This document shows positions 60,756-64,000 of a stretch of 64,000 nt of DNA, in pieces. The notes beneath the pieces were generated by a model. That model was given only the letters and a program-made list of their open reading frames with translations, ran no database searches and was not told where the DNA came from. The translations under genes were made by a program, and so were the position numbers. Position 1 is the stretch's first letter; every line of letters begins with the position of its first letter. The stretch is from the NCBI RefSeq assembly GCF_013294115.1, contig NZ_JABSNP010000003.1:341179-405178 (forward strand), written 5' to 3'. The DNA comes from Hymenobacter caeli. Lineage in GTDB: Bacteria; Bacteroidota; Bacteroidia; Cytophagales; Hymenobacteraceae.

Positions 60756-61490
60756 ATGCTTCAGCGCTATTGCTTGCTGCTGAGTTGCCTGGCCGCGCTG
60801 CTGGCCACGGCCCCCGCCACCGCCCAAACCTACGACGTGCGCACGAGCACCGTCAACTACGACCGCCGCGAGCGGGCCGCCCTCAAGGTGCAGGTCGAGA
60901 GCAGCGCCAGCTGGCTGCGCGACTATTTCCAGGATTGGATGAAGGACAACTACGCCATCAAGTTCAAGGGCGGCGGGGTGCTCGGCGTCGGCGGCAACAA
61001 AACCGACCCGCTCAAGGCCAAGCAAACCCCGGCTTCCACCATTTCGGGCAAGCTCGTGGACCTCTACGCCACCACCGTGGCCCCCACCGACTCGGTGGCC
61101 GAGCTGGCCGTGTTCGGAGCTTTCGACAACACCTCGTTTTTCGACCCCGACCGGACACCGGCCGAGTTCAACGCGCTGCGCACCATCACCCAAAGCTTCG
61201 CCAACGCCGCCCGCCTCAAAATCTACCGCGAGCGGGTGGCCGAGGCCGAAGACCTGCTAAAGAAGGCCGACAAAGAGAAGGACCGCCTCGAAAAAAGCAC
61301 AAGCTCGGCCCGCTCGAACACGGCCAATAACCTGTCCAAAATTGAGTCGCTGATCAAGCAAAACGCGGCCAACCGCCTGCAAATCAGCCAGGATTCGTCG
61401 GCGCTGCTGCTCAACGTAGATGCGCGCGCGGCGGCGCTCAGGCGCTTGCAGCAGCGCCAGGCCCGCCTCATGGGCCTCGAACGCAAATAA
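60756..61490 (+). CDS. Hypothetical exported protein with C-terminal coiled coil
   Basis: This 244-residue protein has a signal peptide (LLLSCLAALLATAPATAQ). A globular part of about 130 residues (SASWLRDYFQDWMKDNYAIK; GKLVDLYATTVAPTDSVAEL; GAFDNTSFFDPD) is followed by a long charged helix (YRERVAEAEDLLKKADKEKD) ending in an Arg/Gln-rich helix. I recognise no family. It is followed after eight bases by the next gene, so the two are probably co-expressed. Confidence 0.7.
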   Translation: MLQRYCLLLSCLAALLATAPATAQTYDVRTSTVNYDRRERAALKVQVESSASWLRDYFQDWMKDNYAIKFKGGGVLGVGGNKTDPLKAKQTPASTISGKLVDLYATTVAPTDSVAELAVFGAFDNTSFFDPDRTPAEFNALRTITQSFANAARLKIYRERVAEAEDLLKKADKEKDRLEKSTSSARSNTANNLSKIESLIKQNAANRLQISQDSSALLLNVDARAAALRRLQQRQARLMGLERK

Positions 61491-61498
61491 CCCGCGCC

Positions 61499-62638
61499 GT
61501 GGATTCTTCGCTCGAAACCGCCCTCGCCGCGCTGCGCCAGCTCCGGCAAGACCGCCAGAACGGCCTGATTACCGACCGCGACTACGACCGCCGCATCGCC
61601 ACCCTGTTGCAAGGCCAAAACGCGCCCGCCCTGCTGGCCCTGCTGCAGGCCGAAGGTGGCCTGCCCGCGCCGCCGCCCGTAGTCGCTTCGCCGATAGCTG
61701 CCCCACCGGCGCCCCCGGCGCCCGCGCCCCCCGCGGCGGCCGCTGCGGTGCAGGCCGCGCCCGAGCCGCCGTTGGCCGCAGCTTTCGGGGGGCGGCCGGT
61801 ACCGCCGATTTCCGGGCCCATTCCTTCCGCCCAGGAAGACGAAGCCGCCGCCGAGTTGGGGGCCCCGGCCAGCTCCTCCACGCTGAATTATGTACTGCTT
61901 GGCGGCGGCATTCTGCTGTTAACCCTGCTGGTGGTGTACTTGATGAGCGGCCAGCGCCCTTCCGAACACCTCACCAGTGCCAGCCGCACCGCCGCCGACA
62001 CCACGGCCGCCGCCCCCGAGGTGGGCCCCCAGGCCCCGCAGCTGGCGCTGCCGCCTGTAGCCGCGCCCGAAACGGTGCGGGTATTCCCCAAAACAATCCC
62101 CGCCCCAGCAGTCGATAGCACCGCCGGTGCCGCCGGTGCCGCCCCTGCCACCCGACCGGCCCCGGCGGCCGACAGCGCGGCGGCAAGCCCCGCCGCTCCG
62201 GCTGCCAGCGCCCCCGCCGAAACCGATGCCGCGGCCGAGCAAGCCGTGCGCACCGCCCTGGCCAGCTACTACGCCGACCTGCAAGCCGCGCCCTTCGATG
62301 CCGGGGCCCACTTCGCGCCCGCCATCGAGCGGTTCCTGACGCTGCGGGCCACCACGCCCGCCGCCATCGCCGATAACCTGGCGGCCAACCACTTCCCCGA
62401 GTTTCAGGACTACCAGGCCCGCCCCGCGCCGGGCTCGCTGCACGTAAGCCCGCCGGCCGCCGACGGGTCGCGCACTGCCACCTACGTCGAGGTGGCCCGC
62501 TCGTTCCGGCCGTCGCTCCAGCAGCACCAGCAAACGCGCACCCGGGTGCGGGTGCGCTTCACGCCCGACTACAAAATTGATTACCTGCGCCAGGAAAACG
62601 TCCTCGAAAACACGATGACGCCGCAACAAACCCCGTGA
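61499..62638 (+). CDS. Single-pass membrane protein with SHOCT-like N-terminus
   Basis: This 379-residue protein starts at a GTG eight bases after the previous stop. The N-terminal helical hairpin (QDRQNGLITDRDYDRRIATL) is SHOCT-like. A Pro/Ala linker, one membrane helix near residues 130-150 (YVLLGGGILLLTLLVVYLMS) and another Ala/Pro-rich spacer follow. The C-terminal domain of about 125 residues is NTF2-like in look (ALASYYADLQAAPFDAGAHF, RTRVRVRFTPDYKIDYL). It probably spans the inner membrane. The function is unknown. Confidence 0.7.
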   Translation: MDSSLETALAALRQLRQDRQNGLITDRDYDRRIATLLQGQNAPALLALLQAEGGLPAPPPVVASPIAAPPAPPAPAPPAAAAAVQAAPEPPLAAAFGGRPVPPISGPIPSAQEDEAAAELGAPASSSTLNYVLLGGGILLLTLLVVYLMSGQRPSEHLTSASRTAADTTAAAPEVGPQAPQLALPPVAAPETVRVFPKTIPAPAVDSTAGAAGAAPATRPAPAADSAAASPAAPAASAPAETDAAAEQAVRTALASYYADLQAAPFDAGAHFAPAIERFLTLRATTPAAIADNLAANHFPEFQDYQARPAPGSLHVSPPAADGSRTATYVEVARSFRPSLQQHQQTRTRVRVRFTPDYKIDYLRQENVLENTMTPQQTP

Positions 62639-62707
62639 TTTCTGGTATGAGCTGGGCGGTTAACTTGTCGCCAGCGGCCCGGTAACCGCGGCCCCGCTTT
62701 CGTACCC

Positions 62708-63766
62708 ATGCGCTTGTTTTTCTTGCCAAAAGTCTGGTTAATGCGCTTAGCCCGGTTGGGGCCCCTGGCCTTGCTATTCCTGGCCGGCTGCGTCAGCTTA
62801 TTGAAGCCCGCCCGCAGCTTCACGGCCACGACTCCCGCACCGGCCCCCAACTATGCCCAGGCAAGCAGCTGGGCCGCCCTGCCCACCCGCCGCGACTCGG
62901 CCGACGCCCTGCCCCGCGCCGCCAGCCTGCGCGACGGCCAGGCCACGGCCGCCGCCGATGTGTTCTTCATCCACCCCACCAGCTACTACTGGCGCGGCCG
63001 CTGGAACGCCGACGTGGGCAACGCCCGCCTCAACCGCTACACCGACCGCACCACCATCTTCAACCAGGCCAGCGCGTTCAACGCCGCGGGCCGCGTCTAC
63101 GCCCCGCGCTACCGGCAGGCCACGCTGTACTCGTTTTTCGACAAGCAGGGCCCCGACGGCCAGCAGGCCCTCGACCTGGCCTATACCGACGTGAAGGCCG
63201 CCTTCCAGTACTACCTCGCCCATTACAACCAAGGCCGGCCCATCATCATCGCTGGCCACAGCCAGGGCGGTACCCACGCCACGCGCCTGCTCCACGACTT
63301 TTTCGACCACGACCCCGCCCTGCGCAAGCGCCTCGTGGCCGCCTACCTTATCGGCTGCCAGGCGAAAACCAACGAGTACCAAACCATCCGCCCCTGCCCC
63401 GATTCGCTGGCCACCGGCTGCTACGTGGCCTGGAATACCTCCGACCGCGGCTTCGACTACCCGCCCTACTACGGCCTGGCCGCCACCAACCCCCTCACCT
63501 GGGCGCTCGACACGCTCCGGGCCCCCGCCGCCCTCAACCGCGGCGGCGTTGGCCCCGACATGAAGCGCGTCGATGCCCACGTCACCGACGCCCAAGTTCA
63601 CCGCGGCATTCTCTGGATTACCCCGCCCAAAGTCCCCGGCTACCCCCGCTTTTTCCTCCCCGGCTACCCCGAGCTGCACCACTCCTTCCACGCCGCCGAT
63701 ATCGGCCTATTTTATATGAACATCCGGGAGAATGCGGCGGCGCGGGTGCAGGCGTGGACGAGGTAG
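62708..63766 (+). CDS. DUF3089-family alpha/beta hydrolase lipoprotein
   Basis: This 352-residue protein has a lipobox (LGPLALLFLAGC, C28). The DUF3089 pattern is clear: ADVFFIHPTSYYWRGRWNAD, QASAFNAAGRVYAPRYRQAT, and the nucleophile elbow IIIAGHSQGGTHATRLL with S185. AAYLIGCQ and YVAWNTSDRGFDYP follow. The family is predicted to be esterase or lipase-like, with an unknown substrate. It is the last intact gene in the window. Confidence 0.88.
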   Translation: MRLFFLPKVWLMRLARLGPLALLFLAGCVSLLKPARSFTATTPAPAPNYAQASSWAALPTRRDSADALPRAASLRDGQATAAADVFFIHPTSYYWRGRWNADVGNARLNRYTDRTTIFNQASAFNAAGRVYAPRYRQATLYSFFDKQGPDGQQALDLAYTDVKAAFQYYLAHYNQGRPIIIAGHSQGGTHATRLLHDFFDHDPALRKRLVAAYLIGCQAKTNEYQTIRPCPDSLATGCYVAWNTSDRGFDYPPYYGLAATNPLTWALDTLRAPAALNRGGVGPDMKRVDAHVTDAQVHRGILWITPPKVPGYPRFFLPGYPELHHSFHAADIGLFYMNIRENAAARVQAWTR

Positions 63767-63779
63767 TAATGCATTTCAG

Positions 63780-63914
63780 TCACGCTGATACTAAAATGTC
63801 GATTAGGTATCCCATAGGTATAGCAGCCCCCACTACAAAACTCAGAGCAAACTGCCGTTTTCCCTTAGCCAGTAAATACAGTAGCAGCACAATGTTAATT
63901 ACGAGTACTCTACC
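63780..63914 (-). pseudogene. Truncated small membrane protein, C-terminal fragment only
   Basis: The reverse strand encodes 44 codons without a start: RVLVINIVLLLYLLAKGKRQ, then FALSFVVGAAIPMGYLIDIL and VSA before TGA at 63780. This is two hydrophobic helices of a membrane protein. An in-frame stop at 63915-63917 and the loss of similarity beyond it suggest the 5' part was cut off at about 63915. Confidence 0.45.
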
Positions 63915-64000
63915 CTACTAAAATTTGAGGCATAAAAACGGGGCGGCCCGACCTTTGGAGTTCCTACACAGCCAAACTCGTTCCGCCCCGTGAAGCAAGG
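63915..64000. other. Possible end of a mobile element
   Basis: The sequence after the truncated gene has GGGGCGG at 63940-63946 and CCGCCCC at 63983-63989, an inverted pair of seven bases, and then what may be the start of a gene (GTG at 63990). A disrupted gene at the left boundary would fit an insertion-sequence end, but the window stops before a transposase could be recognised. Confidence 0.25.

Overview
The window is about 64 kb of GC-rich Bacteroidota chromosome, most probably Hymenobacter (Cytophagales) or a close relative. The evidence is the protein families (a roughly 1,140-residue SecA without the C-terminal zinc tail, DUF3857/transglutaminase pairs, an ECF sigma/membrane protein/DUF4097 operon, TonB-C and DUF3089 proteins, YwqK/MORN repeats), TAnnTTTG-type -7 elements close to start codons, and dense use of GGGGCC(CC). 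It looks like ordinary chromosome. There is no tRNA, rRNA, prophage or CRISPR. A truncated gene at the right edge may mark a mobile-element junction.

Layout. 0-4.5 kb: the start of a Ppx/GppA phosphatase, a GNAT enzyme, an RNA-type methyltransferase, a PBP2-like transpeptidase with a lipobox, and a PAS-LuxR regulator. 4.8-11.1 kb: a Nit1-type (nitrilase/radical SAM/GNAT/AIR-synthase) cluster whose seven genes after the first are tightly packed or start-stop coupled in two blocks. It also holds an FMN reductase and a divergent MTHFR-like protein. This is the most interesting system in the window. 11.2-15.3 kb: small membrane protein, dapF, GNAT, glycosyltransferase, UDP-galactopyranose mutase. 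15.5-24.9 kb: secA, deoC, SPOR-like lipoprotein, M20 amidohydrolase, outer-membrane barrel, DegQ protease. 25-33 kb: AAA ATPase, M16 protease, ALDH7-type dehydrogenase, RelE/ParE toxin-antitoxin pair, CysG-like/TauE fusion transporter. 33-36 kb: ECF sigma operon. 36-47.5 kb: Gfo/Idh/MocA oxidoreductase, secreted PPC-domain protein, giant TPR+MORN protein, two DUF3857 proteins (one with a degenerate transglutaminase site), DUF4442 protein, lipoprotein amidase, heptad-repeat coiled coil. 48-57 kb: MetX-like hydrolase, divergent diadenylate-cyclase-domain protein, duplicated TonB-C protein, bestrophin, histidine kinase, FUSC protein. 57-64 kb: VOC and NTF2-like proteins, a CLC-family transporter preceded by a fluoride riboswitch, small proteins and a DUF3089 lipoprotein.

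How genes work together. The Nit1 genes appear to form one pathway, possibly controlled by the divergent LuxR-type regulator. Related clusters elsewhere have been linked to nitrogen starvation and, in pseudomonads, to cyanide as nitrogen source. The CLC gene and its upstream fluoride aptamer form a self-contained fluoride-resistance unit. The glycosyltransferase and Glf suggest galactofuranose-containing surface glycans. Two families of long inverted-repeat (REPIN-like) elements, each present twice, are scattered between genes.
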